A DNA stretch of 64,000 nt from Sipunculus nudus (taxonomy: Eukaryota; Annelida; Sipuncula; Golfingiida; Sipunculidae). The notes below the pieces were generated by a model that worked only from the letters and a program-made list of their open reading frames with translations, did no database searches and was not told the DNA's origin. The position numbers were made by a program, and so were the translations under genes. Numbering within the stretch: the stretch's first letter is position 1; every line of letters starts with the position of its first letter. The stretch lies in NCBI GenBank assembly GCA_026874595.1, contig CM049313.1, positions 49,839,659-49,903,658 on the forward strand, written 5' to 3'. Below, in pieces: positions 24,187 to 35,404 of the stretch.

Positions 24187-24375
24187 TTACCTTTGCGTTT
24201 GGTTCGGCGTGGCATCTACATATACCCATTCAAAGGCCTCACTTGATTTATTTACCCTTAGCATGTGGAGGCCAATATTTGGAAACTTAACTGTTAACTT
24301 TTGGCGTTGCTGAGGGAGCTGATAGGGACCCCGGCTTGGTGGGGTCAATATGACCAGCTCGAGCTCCGACTCCAC
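24187..24375 (-). other. Open frame of 62 codons conserved in both duplication units (copy B)
   Basis: Counterpart of 15174-15362 on the minus strand. It differs by a few residues: I to V, S to P and T to P near the amino end. The donor-like AAAG|GTAACC at its 3' side is kept. An extra T at about 24380 shifts the frame upstream relative to unit A. The function is unknown and it may be non-coding. Confidence 0.22.
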
Positions 24376-25543
24376 GTTTTCTTTTGCTTGTTCCTTCGTG
24401 GAATATTAATTTTTTTATGGGACGAGAGTATAACAGAATCTTTCGGCTGACAATTTCAACGAAATATTGGTGCTGGTTGACAGATGGTCTTAAAATGCTT
24501 GATATCGGTTGGCTGGCAATTAAAAAATATTGATACTGTTGTCCCGATGGTAAAAAAAAATCTTGTTATATGTTGGCTGACTACGCACCTCTAGCAGTGG
24601 TTATACTCTGAAATCGCCCCAGGTCCGCTTTTAACCGCTGGTTTTTGTGGAAAGATTATGTGGGCATGGCCTACAAGGTAGACACAGAGCAAAGAATTGT
24701 AATCGGGCTAATGAGAGTGTGGTATGGCAGTGTGCAAATCCATTCCCATTTTAAACATGCAACACCCGGCATCAGTGGCTTCATTGCACCGTGGCATTTC
24801 CTCCCCTTGATCTGATTCTTGGCAATAGACCATGGCCTGCTTAATCAGACTAAAGGCAAATATATATTGTGCTACCTTATAATGATTCTGATGGTAATTA
24901 AGGCAATTGGAGCTAAATGCAAGTGTCCTTTAATATCCATTTGTCCTTCATGGTTATCATCCGATGTGTTTCAGTCTTTTTAAAAGCGCACTTAAATTAC
25001 TATTCCACAATAAATTTATAAACGTAGAGAACGTTGTAATTATCAAATGTCATTTTATCATATATGTTTAGCATTTTTGTATCCAGTGTAACATATCGCA
25101 TTCTGGGGAAGAAACTAGTTGAATACGATTCTTTCGGTTTCATTTGAGCCTAACATGAATATTTAAAATTAAACCCGCTCATACCTAGTATTTGGAAACT
25201 TAAAAAGTGTTTGTTCAAGAGAACCGTTGCCAAGCAATGAAAGACTAAAGGGTAAAGAGTTTAAAATTTGTTTTAAATTCAAATAATTTGTGACAATTGT
25301 ATATGTGACAATTTTTCATAACTTGGGTTATGTTAGTTTTCTGTTTTTGAGGCTGCCCCCCTTCCTCCCTCCTCCTCTTTCTCTTTCTCTCTCTCCCGTA
25401 TTCCCAATTTGAAAGCCTGCAACTTAAAGAGCAGATTCAAGGCATCTCTCCAGACTTTATAGCGAGTTGAATTAATTCGTCCACGGCGGTAGGTCTGTAT
25501 TTCTTTCGTTTTAACATGGAGATCTCAAACGACTACACTATAT

Positions 25544-25973
25544 TGTAACGGGGTGACATAAAAGCGGACCGAACTGTCTCGCTAGTGAAGCTTGCTTTGC
25601 TAGCGGAAGGTTGGTTTGCCGGACTTGTGCGCCACCGACATGGGTTCGAATCCCGGATCGGCTAAGTATTTTGCCCTCAACAATTTATCTTCGTAACAAA
25701 CGGGGGCTCGTCCAACGTGACGGTAAACTTTGTGGCCCAGGGAATAAGCTCACCAAAGTGTGACTCATGGAATAATTTGTCTTGTTCTGATAGCAGAACA
25801 CTCTTAAGAGGGGGTGTGTTACGGAGTGACATAAAAGCGGACCGAACTGTCTTGCTAGTGAAGCTTGCTTTGCTAGCGAAGCGGTTGGTACACCGGACTT
25901 GTGCTCCACCGACCTGGGTTCGACTCCCGAATCGGCCTAGAATTTTTCCCTTCAACAATTTGTCTTCATAACA
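25544..25973 (+). mobile_element. TRIM-type miniature LTR element, copy B2 (most complete)
   Basis: The 5' LTR is 25544-25698 (155 bp), the internal region 25699-25816 (118 bp) and the 3' LTR 25817-25973 (157 bp). The flanking duplication ATAT is at 25540-25543 and 25974-25977. Both LTRs start TGTWACGG and end TAACA, and both contain GACATAAAAGCGG and a tRNA-like segment. The internal region starts with a degenerate PBS (CGGGGGCTCGTCC) and ends with AAGAGGGGGTG, a polypurine tract directly before the 3' LTR. By eye the two LTRs differ at roughly 20 positions, so the insertion is old, while copy A2 at 16938 is much closer; the insertion predates the tandem duplication. No protein frame is present, so it depends on an autonomous partner. 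Frames on either strand here are shadows. Confidence 0.9.
25865..25930 (+). promoter_or_regulatory. tRNA-like Pol III promoter unit within the LTR (A and B boxes)
   Basis: Inside the 3' LTR of copy B2. TAGCGAAGCGG at about 25872-25882 fits the A-box consensus TRGYNNARNNG at every fixed position. About 32 nt later GGTTCGACTCC is a B box with an unchanged core. The same unit occurs in the other LTRs, mostly with the perfect B box GGTTCGAATCC (about 10814, 16999, 19734 and 25642). The spacing is that of a tRNA gene, but acceptor and anticodon stems do not pair well, so it is tRNA-like and not a functional tRNA. Confidence 0.75.
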
Positions 25974-27027
25974 ATATTACCGCTGCTTATGGAGCGAAAC
26001 TAACTGGACGAGATTAACTTTAATCCTCTGTCTGCCCTTTCGGTTGTCTGAAGGCTTGTCTTGTGATCAGTTTACAAGATAACTAGAAAGCACATTATTA
26101 TCCACAGCAATCACTGGAGCAAGAAAAAGATGATTAAATAATGGAGCTGACTCATTGTCGACCAGGGTGCAGGTTATTTTTGTTGTATGTTCGTAGGTCA
26201 TTTTGATTATCCTGTGCTGTTACTTAGCCCTCTTATTAATACACTGTAAAAGAAGCTCTCATTATATCACACATGTGATATATATGTTTGGTTTATATGA
26301 TATGCCTTCTTGGAGGCTGATTAGGAATCAAGTTAATGATAGTGAATGTATGTGCACTGTCATTATTCGCCTTTTCGACTCTGAAAAAAAAAAGAAAAAA
26401 AACTGATTGATCATTGTACTGAGCGATCTTACACAAATTTGACAGAATGCTGAATTGTTCCCAGGTATCAAAGTGAACAGAATGGGGTCGGGCCCAATTT
26501 AATCGTGTTACAAATGATGTAATTGTAAAATTACTGAATATTGAGTGATTCGCAGTGAGTAATGGATGTATCAATCTAATTTTGGTTTGATTAATCACCA
26601 CTAGACAATCTTTGGAGACCTCGACTTTGCGTGGGAGAGACAAGCTCTTGCACTCTGTCGCTCAGAAGAAATGATACATCTTTTCCGAAAATGTTTATTT
26701 TAATTTGGCATATAAATCATATTTGGCACATAAATGAAAATTAAAAGAAAAGGCGACATGCCTTTCCATATTTTACTGTTTATTTGGCTTGTCAAAGTTA
26801 TATATGGATATAATAAACCACTGAGGGTTTCTTGAAAGTTGACCTGTGGGGTAAAGAACGGTCGATTAATATTTTAAACTCTTACCGAATTCTCGTTTGC
26901 ACCATGTGCCACATTAAGCTATATTTACGTCATCGTTGAAGATACATTGATATAGCCTCTCGCAAACGGGGGAGAATCGGGCAGCAAAGAGTACGACCGG
27001 TGTAATAGTTTTTGTGGGCGTCAATGT

Positions 27028-27566
27028 TAGACTGGTACCCCGCTCTATTATGGTACCGCTGCTGTAGACCAATCATAGAGACGGGCGTACAACGCCATCT
27101 TTTGTACTCTTGGTACTCTGGTACCAACTCCAGTATAAATTATACATGATAAAAATAAGCATTTTGTTTGCTCAAAGAAGTTACCAATAGTTGGCTGTAT
27201 ATTAAATGTGACATTAATGATTAGATTAATAGATATAAATAATAAATCACTGCTACGTACAGTGGAAAATCAAAGATTCAGTATGTCGTATTATCTATGC
27301 ATTCATCATTCAATATTTGTGCAACAACTTATTCTTCAATATTTGAAAACTAGAAATAACTAATGAAAGTTATTTTTATAAGAAATCTTCACGGATAATC
27401 AACCAGGTTCGCGTGAACGTCCATTATAACCGGTATGAGCGTGCACACTGAAGTTGGAACCAGTCTATAGGTAAGTCAGGAGTTGCAACTGGGAGTACTT
27501 AAGATGGCGTTGTACGCCTGTCTCTTTGCTTGGCTGAGGGCCATAATAGAGCAGGGTACCAGTCTA
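27028..27566. mobile_element. Mutator-like MITE with 10-bp target duplication
   Basis: This non-coding element of 539 bp is present in unit B and absent from unit A at 18376. It starts TAGACTGGTACCC and ends with the inverted complement (GGGTACCAGTCTA). The outer 26 bp match with one change. Homology between the arms reaches further in, including CGTACAACGCCATCTT (left, about 27086) against its complement AAGATGGCGTTGTACG (right, about 27501). The direct repeat GCGTCAATGT flanks it at 27018-27027 and 27567-27576. Long TIRs with a 9-11-bp duplication are typical of Mutator-like elements. It encodes no transposase and would be moved in trans. It is the youngest dated insertion here, since it came after the tandem duplication. 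Confidence 0.88.
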
Positions 27567-28580
27567 GCGTCAATGTAGACAGGTAGTGAAGATTACAATG
27601 TAGTCTATTAAAATATGTCGGATATGAATTGTTTCAAGGCAAATTACATAATCAAGGGTGTTTTGGGGTAAAGACCTCGCGGTATGAGGAACATTTTATA
27701 AGCATGCGCATGTGTAATGTAAAAAGGTGTTTCCTTGAAAAGTAACAGAGTTTAATTTTAAAGTTTGATAGTTGAGACAAGTAGTCAGGGATATCCTTTA
27801 TTGCCTTCAACTGGGAGAGGTTCGTTTTGAGTATAAACAGCCTCTGGCAGAAGGGTGAGCCCCTCGCTGTCACTTTGGTAGGTTTGAGCACCCTAGATAC
27901 AGTTATTGGTTCTCTTCCGCGATCTAAAAATAATGTTTAAACACATGGCTAATGCAAGATCATTACGAAAAAAAAGGATTACTTTTTATAGTCTGATATC
28001 ACCCCGTAAGAGTCTCATTCGACTTTACACTTTTGTCTTGGGCCTGTTCATTCTTGTAGCTTTCCTGGCTCCCTAACTCCAGCGCCCTAACGATTACGCC
28101 ACTACGCTCCACGGAGCCCGATACAAGAGAGTCCCTCAAATCCTCCCAGTTGTCGAGCGATAAAGCATATATAACTGTAGAACGTTCCCCGCGCTATCCA
28201 AGATGTCAAGATGAAACATCCCACGGGAGTACGGAAAAACCCCTAACCTGCGCCGACGTCCCCTTTCCCATGAAGTAGGGAACGCCGATCGCCCCCTCTT
28301 ATTACAGTTAAGAACAAAAACCCCTCTCTTACTGCCATATATTATGGAATATATAGTTTGGTTATACTTAAAACAATAAATAAACTTGTCTTCATTTAAA
28401 TTTGACGAAAATCACTTGAATTTATACACAATAACCAAAATACTATGATATTATGTAACACTTATAACGACTCAGTTAGGTATTTGACAATATCCTTAAT
28501 TTGTAATTGACATATGTTATTGAAATATTGTTGCAGAAATTATGAAGAAAATATCGTTATCAATTTCTTTGTTGAACAAA

Positions 28581-28930
28581 TATGTATATTTTTTTCTAAA
28601 TAGTGTGGAGATGGAAACGTGTTTCGTGTGCCTTACTAAAAAAACATGAAATGTCTAACCCTGCCCCCCACCTCCCACCCCCCCCCCCCACCCCCCGCTC
28701 CGCCCTGAAACAAGGTCTAAGACCCTTATCTGTAAGCCGATACTGCCCAAAATATTTACAAATAATTCTTTGGTTATAACCCATATGAAAGTATAGCATT
28801 GGCAATGACCTCATTGGGTCAGGTTATATATCTGCTAAATATCTTAAACTGCGTCTATACCTACTAGTTCAAGTTTTGTTCACATATTTACATTCTTTGC
28901 CAAAATCTTAAACTTGCTTACAATTTTGCC
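28581..28930. other. Spacer with poly-C tract
   Basis: Follows the end of unit B. It contains a C-rich run at about 28665-28697 ('cccccccccacccccc'-like), which produces a glycine-rich artefact frame on the minus strand. No gene is seen. Confidence 0.5.
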
Positions 28931-28939
28931 GCGATCATG

Positions 28940-29500
28940 CTTATTTAAAAATCGTTTCAGAGCGTAGAAATTTAATACTGAGAAGAGCGTGACCATCTTA
29001 CCAGATCGTGCTAAGAGCGTGGTAGTACGTGAAGTAGCGTGGAAGAATGCTATGGAGCATGGTGGATTCATCGTGATACAGCGTATTAAAACATCTACGT
29101 TTTCATTGTGGAGTGACTGGACAAACTGATGAAATGCAAAATTTATCTGCTTTTTATACCGATCTTGTCTCAATCGGTTTAATTGCCCTATTATATCTTT
29201 AAAGAAGGACACGGAAGGTAATAGAACTTTATGAAGGGAATGTAAGCGAGTTGATTGTAAAAGATCACAACGGATCGTCATAGAATATTTATAGATCTTC
29301 ATAAAATGGCATCGAATCGGTTTACACATCGTGGTCGATCTTGTCCAAGATCAGAACAAAACGTATTGTATCATATTAAAGCGTATGAAACCGTAATATC
29401 GCGACAAAAATGGGGAAATTGGAATAAAAAAATCCATGATTATGACGATCTAATACTCTATTTGGTTCACATCGGATCGACATAATCGTGGCCTAGTGTA
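28940..29500. mobile_element. Non-coding TIR element, partial copy (family of 44929-46007)
   Basis: It shares ordered blocks with 44990-46007: 'tcatcgt.ataaagcgta', 'gtggagtgactggacaaac', 'gatctt.tctcaatcg', 'gatcgtggt.gatcttgt' and 'cgcatcggatcg'. Its right end reads CGTGGCCTAGTGTA (29487-29500), the inverted complement of the TACACTAG-type left terminus at 44929. The left terminus was not found and may be truncated. A 149-codon minus-strand frame (28880-29329) has no family signature and the partner copy does not keep it open, so I treat it as a shadow. Confidence 0.6.
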
Positions 29501-30166
29501 TGTTGTTTGATGTTCATTCACCTCATATTATTCTTATTTTCTCGGGATGTATACTGTGTTTTTCTATATCTCATGCGTTTTTATTATGTAAGGGACGTTT
29601 GAAAAGTGCTTCTCCATCATTATTTACAGTGCAGTTTTCGACATAAGAGGGACCGAGAATACAGCCTGCTAAAGCTAGCCAAGATCTTCCCTCAACAGAC
29701 TGTGCTGATGCCCTGTCGCTTTCACTGACATCGGTAGGATCCAGTCACCCAAATAGAACTTCTGGTATTCTGGTGAAATCTAGCGCCATTTCGGCCTTCT
29801 GGCTTTACACAGTCTACATCCAGCGTCAGAGTGCCATTACATATTGTATCGAGTACTTCAGTGTAACGCTCGATGGAGATTAAAATATTTTCATCATTTT
29901 TAGACATTGCCTCATGGCATAAAAGCACAATGTCACTTGACATAAATCAGATCAACCTATTTTATCATACATTTTCAAGAAACATACCATGTACGAGACC
30001 TTTCCATTGTAACTTCGGAAATTTTTCGGAAATTAACTTCAAATTTTTGACTGCATGAATACAAGTACGACTCGCACGGGTAACTGGACGATAGCATACT
30101 TGCATGCGATATAGGAAATGACTCGTTACCGTAGAAACAGATTTTTACTTTGGTTTGTGAGGTTGT
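29501..30166. other. Unassigned sequence next to the inverted repeat
   Basis: No recognised gene. Short frames on both strands lack signatures. It may be further decayed material of the transposon-like gene whose inverted fragment follows. Confidence 0.35.
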
Positions 30167-30403
30167 ATGTATTCTATTGCGTTGATTCAACACCTGCATG
30201 TTAAAAGTATCGGCTGTTTACCACGAAGTCAATGCAACAGGATGGATGACCGTTGCAGTGCATCTACCAGTTTGGCTCGGGTCACGACTCAAGTTTGCTT
30301 ACTAGTCCAATTTTAAAGCCTACACGAGTCGTGTATTCACGGATAAGTGTTCTCCTGAGTAAAAGGCTATCAGTAAGGAACAAATGAGACCTGTGTTTTG
30401 GGT
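30167..30403 (+). repeat. Inverted repeat, left arm (partner 34026-34262)
   Basis: About 237 bases match the reverse complement of 34026-34262 with few differences. They run from TGTATTCTATTGCG through 'cgagtcgtgtattcacgg' to 'gacctgtgttttgg'. The arms are separated by about 3.6 kb. The right arm lies upstream of, and on the same strand as, the decayed HEEADTR-type gene, so this arm is probably an inverted fragment of that gene or element. Confidence 0.9.
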
Positions 30404-31429
30404 ACGACAAGGTATTGGTTATGGCCAAGAAAGGTTTGGTCTGCAAACTTAATTACTTTTATTTATTTCTTACAATGAATACTTCGATTCATAAATCATA
30501 CAGTCATGTGCAATTTTCTTTGATCCAGTGGTATTTTGTATTTCAATGAAATGCTCTTATTAACTGGTCCACCTACCATAAACCCGTCCTTAAATGTAAA
30601 TGAATAATCTCTCATTTGCTTATATTGTCTTCATTTTGCCAATTATGACACGGTGGAACTGCTCTTCTGTGATGTATGGATCTTCATTAAGCCAATTAAA
30701 CCATCTTAATTAGAGAGACACAGAGGACGTAGAAAACTCCTACGTCGCATAATCAATAAAAATCCAACCAAATCTGTAATTTATTATTTAATCAAGAAAA
30801 CAACTGCGTATATTACCCACTAGAATAACATTATATGGCAAGTAATCTGTCATAAATTATGAAATCTAATAGGACAGTTCCGGTCAACTTCGAAAAATGT
30901 AATAAAGGGATGAGTAAGGCCAGGACAATATGCGTGGCGCTAAAGTTGCAGATAAGTGGAGATTCATAACACTAGACAGATATTGCTTAATCCAAGTCTT
31001 TTCAATGCCCGGTTTAAAATATTCTTGTTTATTTGTTTGCTATTTTTTACAAACCTGTGTATTTAATGTATTTTTTCTACTGTTCTCTCCATTACATTGT
31101 CCATTCCAATTACAAACTATTCCTGGACAAAGTATTATAATTTGAAAGGATGACAACTATATGTTGATATTTGTCTGCATCTTTATTGCCAATATAATGA
31201 GTGAAATATGTATCAACCCCCCTTCCCCCCCACACACAAAATAACAAAAAATTAACAAAAAGCAAATACCCTGAAGACATGGTTTTAGATGATTGTAGTG
31301 TTTTAATTCTTGCTATCATGTTTACGTGGTAAAAATCTTTATAAAGTTTAAAAGTATTAAATGTCCGTAGCACGTTCCTATCCATATCATCAAGTAAAGC
31401 CCTCCGTGGATTTTCAGCGCTGAACGTTC

Positions 31430-31590
31430 CTTCAGGTGATTATGGACAATAGTTGAGCGGGGTATCCAGAAAATAGTTCAAATGATGATACAAGCATACA
31501 ATTTGGCATGCATATTTTTTGTACCTGTATAGATAAATATCAACCATTGGCCACCTAGGTTTCGGCCACTTTCCATATTCCTTTGCCTTT
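31430..31590 (-). repeat. Dispersed repeat, minus-oriented copy
   Basis: Its reverse complement contains 'ccgaaacctaggtggcca', 'tgccaaattgtatgcttgt' and 'atttgaactattttctgg'. These match 35405-35570 (+ strand) in the same order, and more loosely 43583-43715 (+). As an inverted pair, this and the 35.4-kb copy bracket the decayed HEEADTR-type gene. No terminal motif is clear, so I cannot say whether they are ends of one element. Confidence 0.6.
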
Positions 31591-32988
31591 GTATCACTTT
31601 TCTACACAATACTTAGATCACACTTAAATAAAATTACTTGACATGAACACTGTTAAGATAATAAGGAAATAAATTTATTTATATGGCCGCCATTTTACAA
31701 AATATGTAAAATATTACTCACCAATCCACTTACACCTCAAGCCTCAAAGGCTGGGACCTCGGAACATATCGCCTTTTTCTTTAAATATCACAACCACCCA
31801 GCGACCTACCCATTCCTGTGAAAATCAAACATGAAAGGAAAGTGCCAAGGCACATGCTGTCCTGTTTCTCGAAACTTGGAGCCTACGAATCCCACAAAAC
31901 CACCACACGCCGATTCCTTTGAAAAACGTGAAAGGAAGGACGGTAAGGAAATACAAGATTAATTAAATGTACGTTTTAAGGCAAGGAAGCTGTTATTGAA
32001 GAAAGAAACGGAAATATGCCAACCTCATTAATAGCAAAAGCGGACCTAAGGGGAGTCCATCGGGTCCGCCGCCCTTTTCAGCCACAACCTTTTTTAATTG
32101 TATCAGACTAATTTTGAGACCTGGAAAGCCCTAAACCCACCGCACTACAACCATTTTCCGCGAAAGGGGGATCTGGAATTAGGTTTTGTCATTATTCCTC
32201 TTGGGCTGAACCCACACTTTCATAAAGCAGGAAGTGATGTGATTTTCACAATGACTGACCAAGCACGTTGGTTAGAGCGTTTGTCAAATTTCAGGCCAAA
32301 CATGCTTAAATCCTTCACTAAAGGCAAGTTTAATCACGTCCTTAATAGTCCCCAATCCTGAACTGGAGGTGAACACAAAGAAAATACGGTATTTGCTGAA
32401 GGCATTTCGGCTGTTTTCGATGGTAGTCACCACGCAAGTCAGAAAAAAACGCAAAAACTACTCCAAATGTTGTGTACATTAAAATTATTTATTCTCGTAT
32501 TGGCGTTTTCACTGCGGGAACAATGATTTTAAAAATGAGGTATGGCACAGTGTCATACGCAACGCGTTTTCAGAGAACATTTCGAACAAAAGTGCAATCG
32601 AATTCATTTTATAAATTTTAGATTCATCTTAGCCAGGGCAGCTACAAAGAGCTGTCATTGAAGTCCAAACTTAAAGCATCTGCATCTACCCCATCATAAT
32701 CATTCCTTCTTCCATCCGCATCTATTCTATTCCTTGCAAGATTTAGCTTTTGCTGGCATATTTGTTCAAAATGAAAGCCAGACACAGTCACTCTGTTGCC
32801 ATCCCCATTCATGTGGGCTTGGTAAATTTAGACTGCATATAAGAGCCTATAAGAGCCTATATGTCCCTTAAAGCAGCCTTTGTGGACGGCATACTGTCAT
32901 AGGCTGTCTACTGTCTTCCAAAGAGGTCAAGCCTGGCTTCGTTTACTCCTTTGCAGGAACTGCTCCTGTAATATATCAGCACAATAAA

Positions 32989-34440
32989 TTATATTACCTG
33001 GAGGTGTTTATCATCTAAAACTGCAGGTGCGAGGCTTGGTTTTGTGATGACTGATGTGACACACTTTAACACTCTCCAGGTTTGCCATGCAGACATCACT
33101 CCCTCTCCATGAAAAGCAGAAACAGTGTCACATCCACTGAATGCATGGAAAAAAGGGAAAATAAGGATCTTTTCGACCCATAGCCTCAGCTCATATGAAT
33201 AGGAACCCACCTCAAATCTCTGCCTTTTCCCGACTCGATCCATAATTTCGTCAAGCTAGTTTTTTTTCCAGAAGTGAGACAGCTATGACCACATCGTCTG
33301 TCTTAACTGCTTATAAATGCCGTGTCATTCGGCCATGCTTTGCTGTATAAGCAGCATAAAAATTGCCTGGTGTCTGCTTCTTCGTGTGTACGGCCTTTTA
33401 AATTTGACACATCATGTTTTGCCACATTGCAAAGCACTGAGTTTCCTTTAGTAACTATGAGGCATGCTGGAGTATCAGCCTCTGAAGAGACAACTGCAAC
33501 AGCAAGAAACTGAAAGAGTTCAGTTTTGTTTTGATAATTTTTTCTTACTACTCTTCGGCGAAATCCTGAGCCTCGTTTCTGTCGTGATCGGGACTTCAAA
33601 CTGTTAGCCCTATAAATGTCAAACACCATGTGTGCTTCCGTGTGGAATTCAGCATTTTTTGGAGTACTTTATTCTTGTTATATGACTCTAAGGTTGAGCC
33701 TTAGTTGGGCTCATAGCATTCAAGTGCTGAACTATCAATAATGATAACATCTGCAACAGGTTTACTGTGTTAGATATGCTTCTTTCTCCAGCATAGGCAG
33801 CAACTGGGATTTTGTCCCTTTGTAAAATTGTAATAGTGACGGAGGACGGTTCTGGTTTTCATGCTGGAAGAATTGATCTTAATCACAAAGTCTGTTCTGG
33901 CATGGAATAAAAAGGCGAGATAACAAGTTAAAGTCGTCCTTCACACCTTGCATTGACTGTATTGCTTTTGCTACAGGAACAGCTGTTAACGACTGAAAAA
34001 CAACGTTTTGTTCTTCTTTATTGGTCCAAAACACAGGTCTCATTTGTTCCTTACTGATAGCCTTTTACTCAGGAGAACACTTATCCGTGAATACACGACT
34101 CGTGTAGGCTTTAATATTGGACTAGTAAGCAAACTTGAGTCATGACCCGAGCCAAACTGGTAGATGCATTGCAACGGTCATCCATCCTGTTGCATTGACG
34201 TCGTGGTTAACAGCCGATACTTTTAACATTCAGGTGTTGAATCAACGCAATAGAATACATACAGAACCTGATTGGTGTCTTAAGTTTCTCCATAAGGTCT
34301 CTGCACTGGGTCTTTCCAAGACTTCTCAAGGCATTCAGAGATTCTTTCACTTGGCTGTCCATAATTTCATTACTGTCAAGAACAATAAGATATTTCAGAA
34401 AATCAAGATGTAGCCCTTCAGACATGATAACCATGTCACC
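32989..34440 (-). pseudogene. Decayed multicopy 'HEEADTR / FHAFSGCDT' protein gene
   Basis: Minus-strand frames are 33629-33303 and 33243-32989, joined by a frameshifted stretch, with decayed sequence upstream to about 34440. Recognisable blocks in order are VFDIYRANSLKSRSRQKRG, FRRRV, NKTELFQFLA, HEEADTR, TDDVVIAVSLLEK (in the shifted frame, followed by a stop), and FFHAFSGCDTVSAFHGEG with AWQTW. From memory, this block order is shared by large families of uncharacterised proteins in invertebrate and fish genomes that look mobile-element-borne. The conserved acidic residues suggest a nuclease-like fold, but that is inference. At least one frameshift and stops make it a pseudogene. Confidence 0.7.
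34026..34262 (-). repeat. Inverted repeat, right arm (partner 30167-30403)
   Basis: Reverse complement of 30167-30403. It lies inside the upstream part of the decayed HEEADTR-type gene and reads in its minus orientation. See the left arm for the matching landmarks. Confidence 0.9.
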
Positions 34441-35006
34441 ATACTCTAACGGTCATTGCCATAGTATTTGCTTTGCGATGGCAAATAATTGTTGATCAGC
34501 AGCAAGAACTGGAGATTGACCTGGATTAATAAAAAAATGTTGACTTGGCAATTTCCATAGCATGTCTCATAACTGTCTCTGAATGAGCCGACTCTTTGAA
34601 AAGAGGCAGTATTGATGAAAAGCTAACTTAAAAATTTGGCTTTCGCCCATGAGAAGCGTGGTGTGCTTCCCATGACACACTCACCCCTAAGTCAATGTTT
34701 TTTGCAATACGCACTGTCTCAAGCCACTCATAATCAAGGGATATATGTTTGTTCAGCACAACAGGTCGGTTGGGTTGTCCTGCTTGAAATGAGCAGGTGG
34801 CACATTTGTATAATACTGAGGTTGATGAGGTACCTGTTAAGACTTAATACCACTTCTAATGGTTTGGCGACAGATCGTACCTCACCTTTGTTGTCAATGC
34901 TGGGGTGTTGAAATACAAATAAACCGGTTCCATGAAACAATATATGTTGTGGCCTTTGGATTATGGTCCAGGTTTTCCACAGCATATGTTGCTAACAGTC
35001 CCTTTC

Positions 35007-35321
35007 TCAGTACAGTAGGACACTTGGAATATGGTCCAGGTTGTCCACAGCACATGTTGTAAACAGTCCCTTCTCAATACAGTAGGACACACTGATCCTT
35101 CTTGGCATTGCATTCCGATAGTAAAATTGAGGTATATTTGTAGCACGAGTAATATAGCATGAATCTACCAGCTTTTCCCAAGTTTTCTGATGGCACAAAC
35201 AACAAAGCTGCCAACTAGTTCTACTCTCTCCTTCGGGGAAAGTTTTTGATTTCCAAGACTGTTCTGAAATTTTAGCGTGTAATTTGTACATAAGTTTAGG
35301 TAGTAAAAACAATTTATACAA
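35007..35321 (-). pseudogene. Possible amino-terminal part of the HEEADTR-type gene
   Basis: A minus-strand frame of 104 codons with the sequence QLCCLCHQKTWEKLVDSCYI. It carries a CxxC pair followed by a conserved-looking W and a hydrophobic stretch. In related multicopy proteins, as I remember them, the amino-terminal region carries a CxxC zinc-knuckle-like motif. It is upstream of and co-oriented with the 32989-34440 pseudogene, and decayed sequence lies between. The downstream end of the frame is repetitive: 'tcagtacagtaggacac' and 'gttgtaaacagtccc' phrases duplicate at 34996-35095. Confidence 0.4.
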
Positions 35322-35404
35322 TGCTGTTAATAATCCTGATAGTCAGAATACATTGGAAAATGGAATTATCGAACCTTCTTTGGCATTAGTCGATCACCTT
35401 AAAA

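Larger units (their letters stand above)
19412..28580 (+). repeat. Tandem segmental duplication, unit B (about 9.2 kb)
   Basis: This is the second copy of the 9881-19400 block, directly adjacent and in the same orientation. Unit-B-only material includes a compound (TA)n/(GTAT)n microsatellite at about 23688-23816, a 539-bp Mutator-like MITE at 27028-27566, and a complete 3' LTR side for the first miniature LTR element. Both miniature LTR elements occupy the same positions in both units, so they were present before the duplication. The joint at 19400-19412 reads from the 'tatcaatttccatgtta' end straight into the 'ccgtttaaaaacatc' beginning. Confidence 0.9.

Noticed and set aside
28880-29329. 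149-codon minus-strand frame as a gene
   Set aside because: It overlaps a repeat family whose other copy (44929-46007) does not keep the frame open, and it has no protein signature.
32098-32361. 87-codon + strand frame
   Set aside because: Opposite in orientation to the adjacent pseudogene, with no family signature and no splice support.
32989-34440. Host gene in minus orientation
   Set aside because: Frameshift and stop between conserved blocks, and a multicopy family look. It is treated as a decayed mobile-type gene.
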